A stretch of 64,000 bases of DNA from Pampus argenteus (taxonomy: Eukaryota; Chordata; Actinopteri; Scombriformes; Stromateidae), in NCBI GenBank assembly GCA_036937835.1, contig CM072878.1, positions 2,466,001 through 2,530,000 on the forward strand. Reading direction: 5' to 3'. The notes beneath the pieces were generated by a model. It saw only the letters and a list, made by a program, of their open reading frames with translations, ran no database searches and was not told the origin of the DNA. Made by a program: the position numbers and the translations under genes. This document shows, piece after piece, positions 1-11,100 of the stretch. Position 1 is the stretch's first letter. Every line of letters starts with the position of its first letter.

Positions 1-46
1 CACTGAAATATTTTCTGGGTAATACTTTTGCAGTTGTGTGTGTTAT

Positions 47-231
47 CTAAACAAGGACTTTACATGTTGTGAGAGCAAGGGTTAGCAGCACAGCGCTGAG
101 CCTGAGGCTCCACGGTGCTCGGCAGATGACCTGGGAGTTGGCACCAAACACGGCCTGTTGCACCAACACGTTGCTGCAGAGGTTTCTGGATATACAGCCG
201 AGCTCCAACACCATGCTGGAGTTTGATGTAC
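47..231 (-). CDS. LU-protein exon 5 (end of LU domain 2, C-terminus)
   Basis: Acceptor ccgctgcag, stop TAG at 49-47. It contains ELGCISRNLC, typical of the middle of an LU domain, then a single cysteine (188) where a CC pair and a terminal CN are expected, then a hydrophobic tail. Confidence 0.8.
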
Positions 232-2173
232 CTGCAGCGGAAGGGCACAAGAAAAGAAGGTATAAGAAACAGAATGATTTCAGTAAACAAGTACAGCATC
301 ATGATGATAACCACAGTGTTCACTGGGTGTACAGATTCTTTCATTCTGTCACTTCAGTGATTATAAATGATGCACGCTCTGCTTATTTGGTCACTTCTTG
401 TGAAGCACACTAAGTTGCTTGTACTGTATGTGAGTTTTTTAGCATGCTAGCATTGCTCTGCTAGTATGAACATCAATACCCTCTATGCTTCTTAGACCAT
501 TCACATCACTTTCACTGCAGGGACTTACTAGTACCGTTAAAGCAGCTGTTCTCAACTCCCAGACAAGGCAGAGTGGCGTTGCAGGTTCCTGCCAGGCTGT
601 CTGCTGAGCTTCCACAGCTAGGACAAGTTTTCCCGTTGGGCAAAAGATTGGGAACTGGTCACATGTAAAGACAGAAAATAGAGATGCATGAACAAACGGT
701 GTTGAGTACAAATTGGTTCTTCAAATTGATCTAACTATACTGTATATGAACTTAGATAGCAGTGTTTTCAGCTTTTTTATTGGATGATGAACAAACTTCA
801 TATGTGATGCAAAACTAAGGTAGACTGTTTCTGCTGCCAAAGCAGAAGTGAAGAAATGTATTTCATGCTTGAAATATTGCATTGTTAATCATGGGAGCTA
901 ATTAACAGTGGTGTGGATTATTTTTCCAACAAATTTTTTTTTTCCATTTTTCTACACTGTCAGCAATCACCCTGGAAATGAAAGAAGGTTTGTAGAATTA
1001 AATATCAGCTAAAAGCATCATTATGTTAGAAGCTCTGTTTTAAGTTGAAATGGAAGCCTGGTTAAAATTAAATGATTTTACTGAATAAGAATATATGGCA
1101 GGTCAGCCATACAGCATAGGTTACCATGGTGATTTACCCGGGTTAACAGTGAGCCATCTTTACCAGAAAATCTTTGCGAGTTAAAATAAAAGCAGGAGTA
1201 CTTACTGGCCAGTGTCTGGAAGTTGCAGTTGTCAGTAGCACAGCAGATCTGAGTGCTGGATTCCCGTTTGAAGCCTCTGTTCACAGACCATTCGATCTCA
1301 GTGTTGAGAGGACTGACGCAGGTTAGCAGTGATGAACAGTTTTTATTCACCCTCAGTGAGGGGGCTGAACTGATTAACATCACTGGCAGGGAGAAAGATC
1401 CATAGTTGTATTAATGTGATTTTTTACAATTAAATACAACTTGACTACATAAAACAGTACAGGTGATGTGAAAACATTATTTATGAATAACTGGCACCAA
1501 CATGTAGTGATAGTTCTGCAGGCTGTACTCAGGGCAGGACACTCGACTGAGGTTGTGTTGGTACAGCTTTCGTTGTCACACACATGGCAGCGCAGCAGCT
1601 CAGCTGAAAAGGGAACAAATTCATTTTTGGCATTCAGTTAATTCCTTTTGTTTATGTTATTCTCTTATACAGACAGAATCGGGGATGTCAAATACCAGCC
1701 GAAGCATAACATTTCCATCTATAATTTTGTATAACTCTTCACAGATATGTATGTAAACATCCTTTACATTCATGTGACCAAACACTTGCCTGCTTGTGTT
1801 TCTTTTTATTACCTGTTAATCTATAAAATTTAAAAAGTTGTGAATAATCACCACACATTCTATTTGATTGTTTTGTCCAATCAACAGCCCAAAACATAAA
1901 TGTATTCAATTTACACTAAAAGAATGACTTAATAATCAAAATTGTTGAATCATGATTAGAGAACTCTGCTGTCTGCTGCTTCAGAAGAGAAAATATGATA
2001 TTCCAAAAACATTCAATCAAATCAATATGGAATAAAAAAAATACACTGTAGTTCATTTCTATACTGATGTAAAACAGTGTGTATATGTAACAGACACATT
2101 TGATGCCCTGAAGCGTTGGGTTACCTGTAGGGAGCAGAGCCCAAGTCAGACAGAGAGAAAGCAGCAGCTGCAT
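47..2173 (-). CDS. Two-LU-domain uPAR/Ly6 family protein, 5 exons, 212 aa
   Basis: Joined exons 2173-2125, 1603-1502, 1382-1206, 654-529 and 231-47 give 639 nt with every junction in phase 1. Residues 1-17 form a hydrophobic signal peptide (MQLLLSLCLTWALLPTA). Residues 18-104 form a complete three-finger LU domain with ten cysteines (22, 25, 30, 38, 45, 66, 72, 97, 98, 103) ending in the diagnostic CC-x4-CN. Residues 110-195 start a second LU domain (CPSC at 120-123) with cysteines to 188, but the final CC...CN is absent. Six N-glycosylation sequons are visible. The C-terminus is moderately hydrophobic (about 194-207) and ends CKVLV, so a GPI anchor is possible but not convincing. Known two-LU relatives include PLAUR-like and PLA2-inhibitor-like proteins; ligand unknown. 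I cannot name the orthologue. The poly(A) signal lies outside the window. Confidence 0.85.
529..654 (-). CDS. LU-protein exon 4 (first half of LU domain 2)
   Basis: Acceptor gtgaccag, donor ACT A|gtaagt, 126 nt. It reads PNLLPNGKTCPSCGSS and onward with cysteines at the spacing of an LU domain start. Confidence 0.85.
1206..1382 (-). CDS. LU-protein exon 3 (second half of LU domain 1)
   Basis: Acceptor cctgccag, donor A|gtaagt. The exon encodes the loop-3 region and the closing signature CCATDNCN. Confidence 0.88.
1502..1603 (-). CDS. LU-protein exon 2 (first half of LU domain 1)
   Basis: Acceptor ccttttcag precedes codons reading AELLRCHVCDNESC. The donor is the weak T|gttggt at 1501; it is chosen because it is the only one that keeps phase with exon 3 and the LU cysteine spacing. 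Confidence 0.8.
2125..2173 (-). CDS. LU-protein exon 1 (signal peptide)
   Basis: ATG at 2173 follows CCAACCAAC, an acceptable initiation context, and opens the signal peptide. The exon ends CCT ACA G before gtaac, phase 1. Confidence 0.85.
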
Positions 2174-4666
2174 GTTGGTTGGAGGTGGTAGCGCTCCGGT
2201 GTTCCAAGGTAGAAATTCCACAGCTTATATACAGCAGTGCTGCAGAACCACAGCAGGTGGATGAACTACAAGGAAATGATAAGGAGTAATTTACAGAAAA
2301 ATTCCAGGAAAGCATGATAACTTAACGTTAACACTGTCAGCTGTTAAACCAGTTCAACTGATGTCTATCTTCATTTAGGATTGTAGTTACCTTCCTTCTC
2401 AACCCAATGAGTAATACATGGTGCTCAGATAGACATGATGTAGTGAAAGAACGTCAAGAAGATACATAGCAAGGTGTTTCTCTGTCCTGGTTCCTGGATC
2501 TATTTCTTTACTCATTGTTTGTTGATCTACTTTGACACTGTGGAGGGTTTGAGTATAAGTGAATATGATTTAGAGAAACCCTAAAGCAGATAGAATCTCA
2601 TAAGGATGCCATGTCTGTGGCACAAACATACCAATCATGCATTTGACTTTCATCTGTTCACACGGGTGAAGATGTGTTGTGTTGTGTTGTGTTTGGTTTA
2701 TGTCCAGTTTAGCTTTCAACTGACTGGCATGTTTAAGCACAAACCTAACTTGGGGACTTGGGAAACATTTGTGTTTGGGTTAGAATAAGGTGACCTTTAT
2801 CATCATGGTCATTATATGATGATACAATGACAATAATGACTGCATAATTAGAGATCAGACAGTCATGGTCATGTGTTTTTTTTCTTTTTTTTTGCGTTAA
2901 AGTAGCATGTTTTGTTGACTCATCCATCTTCCCACCCTGTAAGGAATTTTCCACAGTTTCCTCCTTTACTCGCGTCATAATCTAAATCTGACCAAACCTG
3001 AAATGCACGTGACTTTTCACCAAGAATACACAGCAGGCTGCGGTACGCAAGGACCAGACAGTTTGAAGCAAAACCTCCTCAGAAGACACAGCTATAAGCT
3101 AACTATTATTGTTACAATTTTTTATCTGATATATTTTGAATATTTAGCTCACTTTCCTCACATTTGAGGAAGAAATTCATAGGAAATATAAATATGTAAC
3201 ATATATCTAAATGTTAAATGGTGAATCTAAAAGTTAAATCTAAATCTAAAGGTGAGAATATTTTAGTAAAATATTGTTTGTTTAAATTATATTAAAGAGT
3301 TACAAGCTAATAATTGATTTAATTTCTGCTGACGATGGTTTACATATCCATGTGAATGAATGATATGAATAGTATAGAACTACATAACTGCACCACTTCT
3401 TTCTTATCAGTCTTTATATTCAGGTGTAAATCAGCACAAAGCACTCTTCTATGCACAAATGAACACTCCGTTTCTCTCTCTCTGCCTTTAGTGTGCTCAT
3501 GCTGCTGTTATGCTTGCCCCTCCACCTCCCCATCACCACCTAGTCTTTGCAGATTCATCAGTTCATCACTCTTTAACCTCATCAACCTGTCAGTCTCGTG
3601 AGAATCATCAGCCTCCACTGCTCAGGACTGATGTCCCTCAATTTAAAAATTTCCCTGCAGAGTCCAAGTACCAAAGACTTTCCTGTCAAGACTATTTATC
3701 AATATATTATCTGTTAAATATATATGCATCTTCAATTCTCAATCTCTCCTGACTGAACTGTAAGCATGGCAAAGTGAAAGAGGAATAAACCTGTGACACT
3801 ACCACCCTCAGTCAGGAACATTATACCAAATGCAACCACTCACCCAAAAGACAGAGCCCACCCACCACCCAGTGATCATGGTTCAGGTTCACTTTCATTC
3901 ATAGCATCTTGATAATAAATGTAAACATTTGTTATTTGGCTGCCAGGACCCTGGCACATTCTTACCCATCACCTCTGTGTGTCACACAAGTCGTGAGAGA
4001 GCCAGAGATCGGGCATGTCCCTTTGCCAAGTCACAGCAAGAATCTAGACTGTGACTTTATGATTGTCTAATCTGACACAGCGACCGTCTTAAAAGACTAA
4101 AACACTGTGTTGTCTGATCTAGCCAAATGAAAATTGGAATTGCATAAATCACCATGTACAAAAAAATGTACACACCAAACATGCAAACTATGTGTACAGA
4201 CAATGAAGATGCAGCTGATACCTGATAAAGCTGCAGACAGGTGGTAAATCTGCATTCCATTTTGGCAATCTATGTAGATACTGCAGTAACCTTTCACAGC
4301 AGAGTTCAATATTTTCACATTGCAAGTGTAGTTAGGTTTGTGGGGAAATTTACATTTTTCCCTGCTTATCCAGATCTAGACACATATTGCTTTTCTTATG
4401 CTTGTGTACATGACAAAGACATATTTTCCTGAGAGAGAGAAAAAGGCAGGGAAAGAGCAGCTAGAGTCATCAAAAATGACTCCTCTAACATTTGTCAATA
4501 TGTTTTATGTAGAATACTGTTATAGTTAAATTAATTAGTTAATTAAATGAAACATTGTGATTTTACATTGGAATCCATCAAACAAGTTTTTTGACATTAG
4601 AATCGGTATCAAGCTTTCCAGAATGTTTATGGTAATTGTGGTACAGGCCTGCATTAATACATTATT

Positions 4667-4680
4667 CCAGTAGATGGCAG
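4667..4680 (+). promoter_or_regulatory. CTCF-like core motif
   Basis: CCAGTAGATGGCAG matches every position of the known core consensus CCASYAGRKGGCRS. Occupancy cannot be judged from sequence. Confidence 0.4.
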
Positions 4681-5022
4681 TGTCGCCATTGTCTAGACCA
4701 CTGGATGAATATAATGACACTTGACTCTGACTGTTGAAGTAAAAGACTTTTCCTCTGATGTCAGTCTGCTTGCTAGTGTTCTTTTGTGGCATACATATAC
4801 AACAGTATATGTCTGACCTTTAAGAAAAAAAGCATTTTTTTTTTTTTTGCTCTGTCCATCATTTATCTGAGTTATAATATTATAAGTTGTGGGTGAGATG
4901 GGAGGTGGTACTGTGTATTACAGTATAACATAACAAGCATATTTTGTTTTCAAGAAGCTTACAGGACAGACAACCAGCAAGGACATTTTTCAGCCTGACA
5001 TAAAGTGGATGCACTGTATTAT

Positions 5023-5036
5023 TCACTAGGGGGCGC
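5023..5036 (+). promoter_or_regulatory. Second CTCF-like core motif, same orientation
   Basis: TCACTAGGGGGCGC matches the same consensus at 13 of 14 positions, 343 bp beyond the first site. It sits between the LU-protein gene and pdk2, a plausible boundary position. Confidence 0.38.
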
Positions 5037-5295
5037 TCACCAGCAAGAGAATGAGCCCAGAGCACAAGCAGCTACTGATTCATACTTACGTCTGCTGGCT
5101 CTTGTGGCAAAACGCACTGAAGTGTTTTCCTGAGGGAGCGCTTGCACTCCCCTGTGGAAGTGTTTGACAGAGCTATAGAGGACAAACCCAAACCTGTCGT
5201 TAGATCAGGAAGAGGACAAGGAAAAAATGAATGAATTAGACCTCAGCCACATTCAGTGATATCCAAACACACATCTCTATCTCACTCCATATTAA

Positions 5296-6576
5296 TTCTG
5301 TCAAGTCAAGTCAATTTTATTTACATATTGCCAAATCACAACAAGTTGTCTCATAAACTTCCCTTTAGTGGGAAGAAACCTCAAGCAGAACCAGACTTTA
5401 GGTGGGTGCTATCTGACTGGACCGGTCGGTCGAGATGGAAAAGACGGAGGGGAGAAATATGATATATGTTCCTAGTTCTTCTCAGAATATGTGCAGCAGC
5501 GTTCTGGACCAGCTGGAGGGTCTGTAGAGGCTTGTTGGGTACGCTGATAATAAGGATTTGCAGTAATCCAGCCTGGAAGTAACTAACGCATGGATTACTT
5601 TTTCTGTATCTTCTTGAGACAGGAAGTGCCTGATTTTAGCATTGTTACGAAGGTAAAAAAGGGCTTTAAAATTTGTTTTATGTAGGAATTAAAGGACATC
5701 ATATCCTGATCAAAGATGCGATCCAGCAGCACTATCAACAAGATGAAAAATTAGAAGAAGAGTCCTCTTGTTATTTGACACATAGCATCCTTAAATTTAG
5801 CTACAGCACTATCTTATAGACATCTAATGAAGACATGTTTGTCTAAAGACGTGTAATCCAGTGATATAAAACCAAAAGTGGATCCGAAGAAATGAGGATT
5901 CTGTAGAAAGATTATTAAATCCTCAATTTTGATGCCATATGGCACAACAAGGTTGTATGGTTAAAGCTGAGTGGGTTTATTTACACTCTGAGAGAAATGC
6001 TGATTTTCTGTATCCATGGTGATGTATGTTTCTGAGTTATGGTGCAGTTTTCTGTACATACCACAGTTTACATGACTATTGATACCTTCCCTCCACAGCT
6101 GTGAATGTGACTTCATACTGGTGAGATCTATCCCTCTGCTATATGGTAACTAATGCATGTAGCACACTGCGCTGAGGAATGTAGTGACATAATCACTGGG
6201 GTGTGACTGTGTTGTTGGTTGTCTCTCCTATATTTGACCTTGTTATTGGTGAAACAGGGTGTTCTGTCTTCACCTGCTGTAACATTGTAACTATAAATAT
6301 TTGTGTGTGTATGAGAGATTGACGTAACTGTTAATGTTGCATTGGTACACTGGGACACGTAGTGTAGTAGACTATTTACCCACCGATTACTGCTCCGACT
6401 GGCAGATAAACAAAATCAATGTTGGTGGTTTTGGTGGGCAAGTTTTTCCTCACTAATCGAGGGTCTAAGGACAGAGGGTGTCACTCCCTGTACAGATTGT
6501 AAAGCCCTCTGAGACAAATGTGTTTTGTGATTTTAGGCTATATAAATAAAATTTGATATGATTTGATTTGATTGAA
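5296..6576. repeat. Interspersed repeat complex with inverted A/T-rich tails
   Basis: The left edge (caagtcaagtcaattttatt, then a 'ccaaatcacaa' segment) is a diverged reverse complement of the right edge (tgtgattttaggctatataa, then aaataaaatttgat and gatttgattt). The interior at about 5340-5640 contains the phrases ggaagaaacctcaagcagaa, gcgttctggaccagctggag and gcagtaatccagcc. I recognise these from a dispersed element common in percomorph genomes; class not assigned. Either one element with inverted ends or two elements tail to tail. Confidence 0.6.
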
Positions 6577-7670
6577 CATAAACTAATCAGAAGACCACAG
6601 AGCTAGTTGTTGGTAGGAGGATGGTTACTATGGAGGAACATTTATATCTCCTGCTGCAAGTTTGAGAGGCTGGCAATCATGATGGTTCTTTTAAGTGTAT
6701 TGAATCATTCGAATCTGTTCATTAAAAAGATTTGTTCACCGAATCATTCAATGCTTGACTAGAGCTCCAACTGTGTAGTCCCACAGTTCAGCTCGCTATG
6801 TTAGCAGCCTAAATCAGCTGTCCTGAATGATGAATAACTAGGCTCGTTCGAGATGAGATGCAGAATCGATCACTGGCGATCACTGCATGATGCATAGCAA
6901 TTAGATTTGTGTCTGACTTTATCCTGACATAATGGACATGCTAGCAATGATAACATCACAAGATCTGGGCAACCGCAGTCAGGTACCACAGCTTCTCTTT
7001 ACCAACTGCACAACCCAGAGCATGATGGGAAACGCACTTTGTACAGGAGAAGTTGGAGGGTAAACACTTACAGCAAGAGCTCCCCCAAAAACTCCAGACA
7101 AACAGATAAACAGAATTACACTGAATTTGAGTTTGACAAGTCAGCTGATTTATGGTCTCCATGTTGACGGGCAGGTGGCGGTCTGCCTGGAGATCATAGA
7201 GAATGAATGCCCTATTAACATATATAAGGGGGGATATATTAGATAACACCTCTCAATATAATGCACTCCAGTACTCGACCACAAACTGCTAAGAAACTGA
7301 GTGTATATCTGAAAGCAGTTAGTCATTTCTTTATATACAGAAAATGTGAGCAGCTCATAAAGTAGGATGAATTGCTGTAATAATAATCCAATAATATAAT
7401 ACTGTGTGTATATATATACATGTATGCCTACTATGTATGATGCCTCTTGCCATGACTCAAGGATCTCAAGGATTGTGCATTTATTAAATAAAACATTGAC
7501 TTTAAGACTTTTAGCTTTGATACTTGAAGTACAAGTGACATAACTTCAATATATAGAGTTGACTCTATGTGTTCAACTTATATGAATAGGACCGCAGTTG
7601 TTATTGTTACTTTGTGTTAATGTGATGACAGCAGACATAGTGACACGTTACCATCAAGGAAACGTTATGT

Positions 7671-7672
<2 letters not shown>
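6577..7672. other. Intergenic upstream of pdk2; small palindromic repeat inside
   Basis: No gene seen. At about 6696-6755 the phrase gaatcattc occurs repeatedly around ttgttcaccgaatcattc, a fish-type palindromic repeat fragment. Confidence 0.5.

Positions 7673-7739
<67 letters not shown>
7673..7739. repeat. (CA)n microsatellite upstream of pdk2
   Basis: Uninterrupted AC dinucleotide run of about 67 bases, ending 66 bp before the first CCAAT box of the pdk2 promoter. Confidence 0.98.
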
Positions 7740-7741
<2 letters not shown>

Positions 7742-7794
7742 CTGCCTGTTGTTTACTATCTTCCTTCAGTCCATGTAGGCGGAATTCCTGGATT

Positions 7795-7870
7795 CCTGGA
7801 ATCCTATTGGCTGGCTGCCAGCCAGCGCGCTCTCTCATTGGCTGGTGGAGAGTATTAAGTTAGAGTCTCA
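7795..7870 (+). promoter_or_regulatory. Putative pdk2 core promoter with paired CCAAT boxes
   Basis: Two reverse CCAAT boxes (ATTGG, each followed by CTGG) lie at 7806-7810 and 7837-7841, 31 bp apart (about three helical turns), the arrangement favoured by NF-Y. Between them is GC-rich DNA including the arms GGCTGGC/GCCAGCC around one T. An AT-rich agtattaagt follows at 7851. The start site is probably near 7870-7900 by inference. Confidence 0.5.
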
Positions 7871-7922
7871 TGTGCGGAGCTGCAGACTGTAAACGGCAGC
7901 ATCTCTCTGGCTCGTCGCATCT

Positions 7923-7952
7923 ATGAACTGCATCGAAATCGTTTTCCACTGA
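7923..7952 (+). other. Upstream ORF 1 in pdk2 leader (9 codons)
   Basis: ATG at 7923 opens nine codons and closes with TGA, 66 bp before the pdk2 start. It counts only if transcription begins upstream of it. Confidence 0.4.
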
Positions 7953-7980
7953 AGGACTTCTTGAAATACATTTGATTTTC

Positions 7981-8004
7981 ATGTTTCTTTTTGTAATTGA
8001 GTAA
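7981..8004 (+). other. Upstream ORF 2 in pdk2 leader (7 codons)
   Basis: ATG at 7981 opens seven codons ending TAA, 14 bases before the pdk2 ATG at 8019. That spacing is too short for efficient reinitiation, so this would be expected to lower translation if used. Confidence 0.4.
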
Positions 8005-8018
8005 TTTCACGTTTGAGG

Positions 8019-8148
8019 ATGACTAGCAAAATGAAGTTTGTTGGGTCTCTGATGAAGGCTGCAGCGCTGGCCAATGTGCCCAAACACATCGATCATTTCT
8101 CCAAGTTCTCCCCTTCTCCTCTGTCCATGAAGCAGTTCTTGGATTTCG
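8019..8148 (+). CDS. pdk2: pdk2 exon 1
   Basis: Starts MTSKMKFVGS; encodes the targeting region through FLDF. Donor G|gtgagt. Confidence 0.92.
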
Positions 8149-11100
8149 GTGAGTGATCACTCATCACTAACACACAGTGAACACAGAGTCTGGACATTGT
8201 CTTTATTCACGATGTCTGTCTAGAAAACAGTGAAAGACTTTCAGTCTTTTGTCTGACAGCTGTATGGCATCCAAACATCACATTCTTTATTTATTCTATT
8301 GATTTGAGATTATTTTTATCTTCATCTATTTATGTTTTATTGCTTCCTTAAAGAAACCAGGAGATCCACTGATCTTTCAAACATAAAGGAGCAGTTACTC
8401 CAAAAAGCAAAAAGCCCTGGTTGTCTTTGTCTTTGTCTTTTCTCCAGTCAGTGTACAGAGACACAAGCAGCAAGTAATCAGTAGGAAAGATGCTGAGACC
8501 CAGGAGAAGCAGTCCTTTTCTAAGAGCTTGGTTTGATGTCACCATCTCAGCTCATCATTGAAGGAGAACAAGCTGCTGTCAGTGATTTCAGTGCTGCTGA
8601 TTCATTCATGAACTAATGAGGATAATAACATTGACAGAAATTGATGATGACTTTTATTAGGGACTGTATGAAAATGATCAGGCAGGGGTTAGGTGAAGGT
8701 GACAGTTTTGGGAGAGCAGGGGAAGGTATTTTATTTATTTATTTATTTATTTATTGTCATGTTCCAGATTTCTATTTTATTCCTTTGCAATATAGTAAAC
8801 CACAAATAGAACATTAAAAAATACAACGTTCACTCATATGTCATATAAAGGTGCACTTTAAGAACAGTCCTGTCTCTGTGCCAAGGATTATGAAAGCACT
8901 CATTAGAAGTTCTATTAAGATATGAATCTACCACTATTATATTATTTTGACATGTTGGCGGGATCATTGTTTGTCAGTAGTTTTTGTACAGTCGCTCAGT
9001 GTTGTTCTATTCTGTTTTAATCACATCTAATCAATGAATGAACTTCACTGAGGATTCTCTCTTTCATATATGACAACTTGTTACAGTCACGTACCAAAAT
9101 CATCTAAGTCACATGATTACAGCCGAGCATCTCCATTTGCTAATGAAGACTTACAAAACGCTAGGCAGTGGACTTTAAATTGAGATTATTTGGTCAAACC
9201 AATAATAATGTGTGTCAGGTTTTACATCATCATAAATGATTCCTGCTCTGCTCTCCAGGTTCGACCAACGCCTGTGAGCGCACATCGTTTGTCTTCCTGC
9301 GTCAGGAGCTTCCTGTCCGCTTGTCCAACATAATGAAGGAGATCAACCTGCTGCCAGACCGGCTGCTGGCCACGCCTTCTGTCCAGCTGGTCCAGAGATG
9401 GTGAGAGACAGAGATGGAATACTCTGAATATCTGATTGATTGGGGACTAATTTACTGACTTGTTTACTGACTGGCGTCACATATCACACCATCATGTACT
9501 TAAAAGTTTCTTCAGAAAGGAGTACAACATGTCCCCACAAATATATTAAATGACAATAAAATGTACAAGTAACAAGACAAAAGTGCACTGACAAATACTC
9601 TGACCCTTTCAAAACTCTTTCAGAACAGTAGCGGGATTCCTCCTTTTCCATAGTTGCCAGTGTTTTAATTCCACTGCTATGAATAGCAGGCTGAAAGGTG
9701 GGGAGGGGGGAGAGTGGCTGAACTTTGTCCCAGTTTCTTCTCTAACCTCCGCCTTTCTTCTTGTTCTTTTTCCTCGTCCCGCCTGCTTGTTGTTGCAGCT
9801 GAAGGGAACATCACGTTCTTAGTAATAAACAACTCTGAACATTCATAATAGAACAGTCCAACTATGGGAGTTATTGAAAGTTTATACTCTTTTAATTAAA
9901 TGTGCTTTAAATGACCCCTTGAGATTAGAAAACGTTGTAACAATTCGATGATTGAAAAAAAGTTGTTCTAGGTCTTTGACCCTGTAACATTAAATATTAT
10001 ATATATTGAAATATTCATATAGTGTACATATATAGTACAAACATAGCACACATTACAAACACGTGGCCAGCTGTCTCTATGTTTTTCAAAATCCTGACGT
10101 CATGCAGTGGTGTTTCTGGGAACTTTCTAGGAATTACTCACAGAAGAATATTTCAACACTCAGATGTCTTCTCTTGCTGCAGGAACAACGAGTGAACGAA
10201 AAGAAAAAACATTTATGAATCATGGAACATAATGGACACAGACGCTTCTGAAAGCAGCTTAAAGACATTTTATATACTATATGTAGCAGTACCAAACCCA
10301 CCTCTTGATGAAGTTTCTGGAAACATGTTATAGTTTTATTACAATCAGATGACACACAGTTCTATTAAAGTAAGCATAAATAAGCACATATTGTATTTAA
10401 TTTAATTTAATTTAATTCTAATGTCTGATGTATGCACAGATAGAGGGAGCGATCATGAAAGCAAAACAGTTCTGTAACAGAGATAAAACATGCAACTGAA
10501 TTTAAGCCCTATAAGAGAAAACAAACTGGAAAGTGATTCGAGTGCTGCTGCACATGATCTGCTGCTAGGGGGAAAAACGGAGTCACGTTGCAGTTATTTT
10601 CTTTAAATTGTGACAGCACACACACACACACGCACACACACACGCGCATGCGTGTCTTACATGTCAGGACTGGAGATGGAGGACAGTGTTTATATTCTCC
10701 TCCTCTCTCTGCCTCTCTTGTTTTTCTGTTTCACTCGTACAGTGAAATGTATCAATAATACTCAGGCTGCAGTTTGCAAATGTGTATGTCCACTGTATTC
10801 TAGCCAAGTGCTGGTCAGTGACTCTTCAATGTTTATTCTCTCTCAGGTACATCCAGAGCCTGATGGAGATCGTGGAGTTTCTGGACAAGAACCCAGACGA
10901 CCACAGAATACTGGAGACGTGAGTGTAACACACACATCTGAATAAAAACCCCAACTTACACTCTCTCATCTAACCTTTGCTGTTTTGTCCATCATCCCAG
11001 ATTTGTGGAGGTCTTGGAGTCCATCAGGAACCGACACAACGAGGTGGTCCCCACCCTGGCTCAGGGAGTCATCGAGTACAAAGACGCCTTTGGCCAGCAG

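Larger units (their letters stand above)
2174..5295. other. Intergenic, no gene recognised
   Basis: Lies upstream of the LU-protein gene. Short open frames here show no family signature or splice support. It holds T-rich and A-rich stretches and two CTCF-like motifs listed separately; otherwise nothing recognised. Confidence 0.6.
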
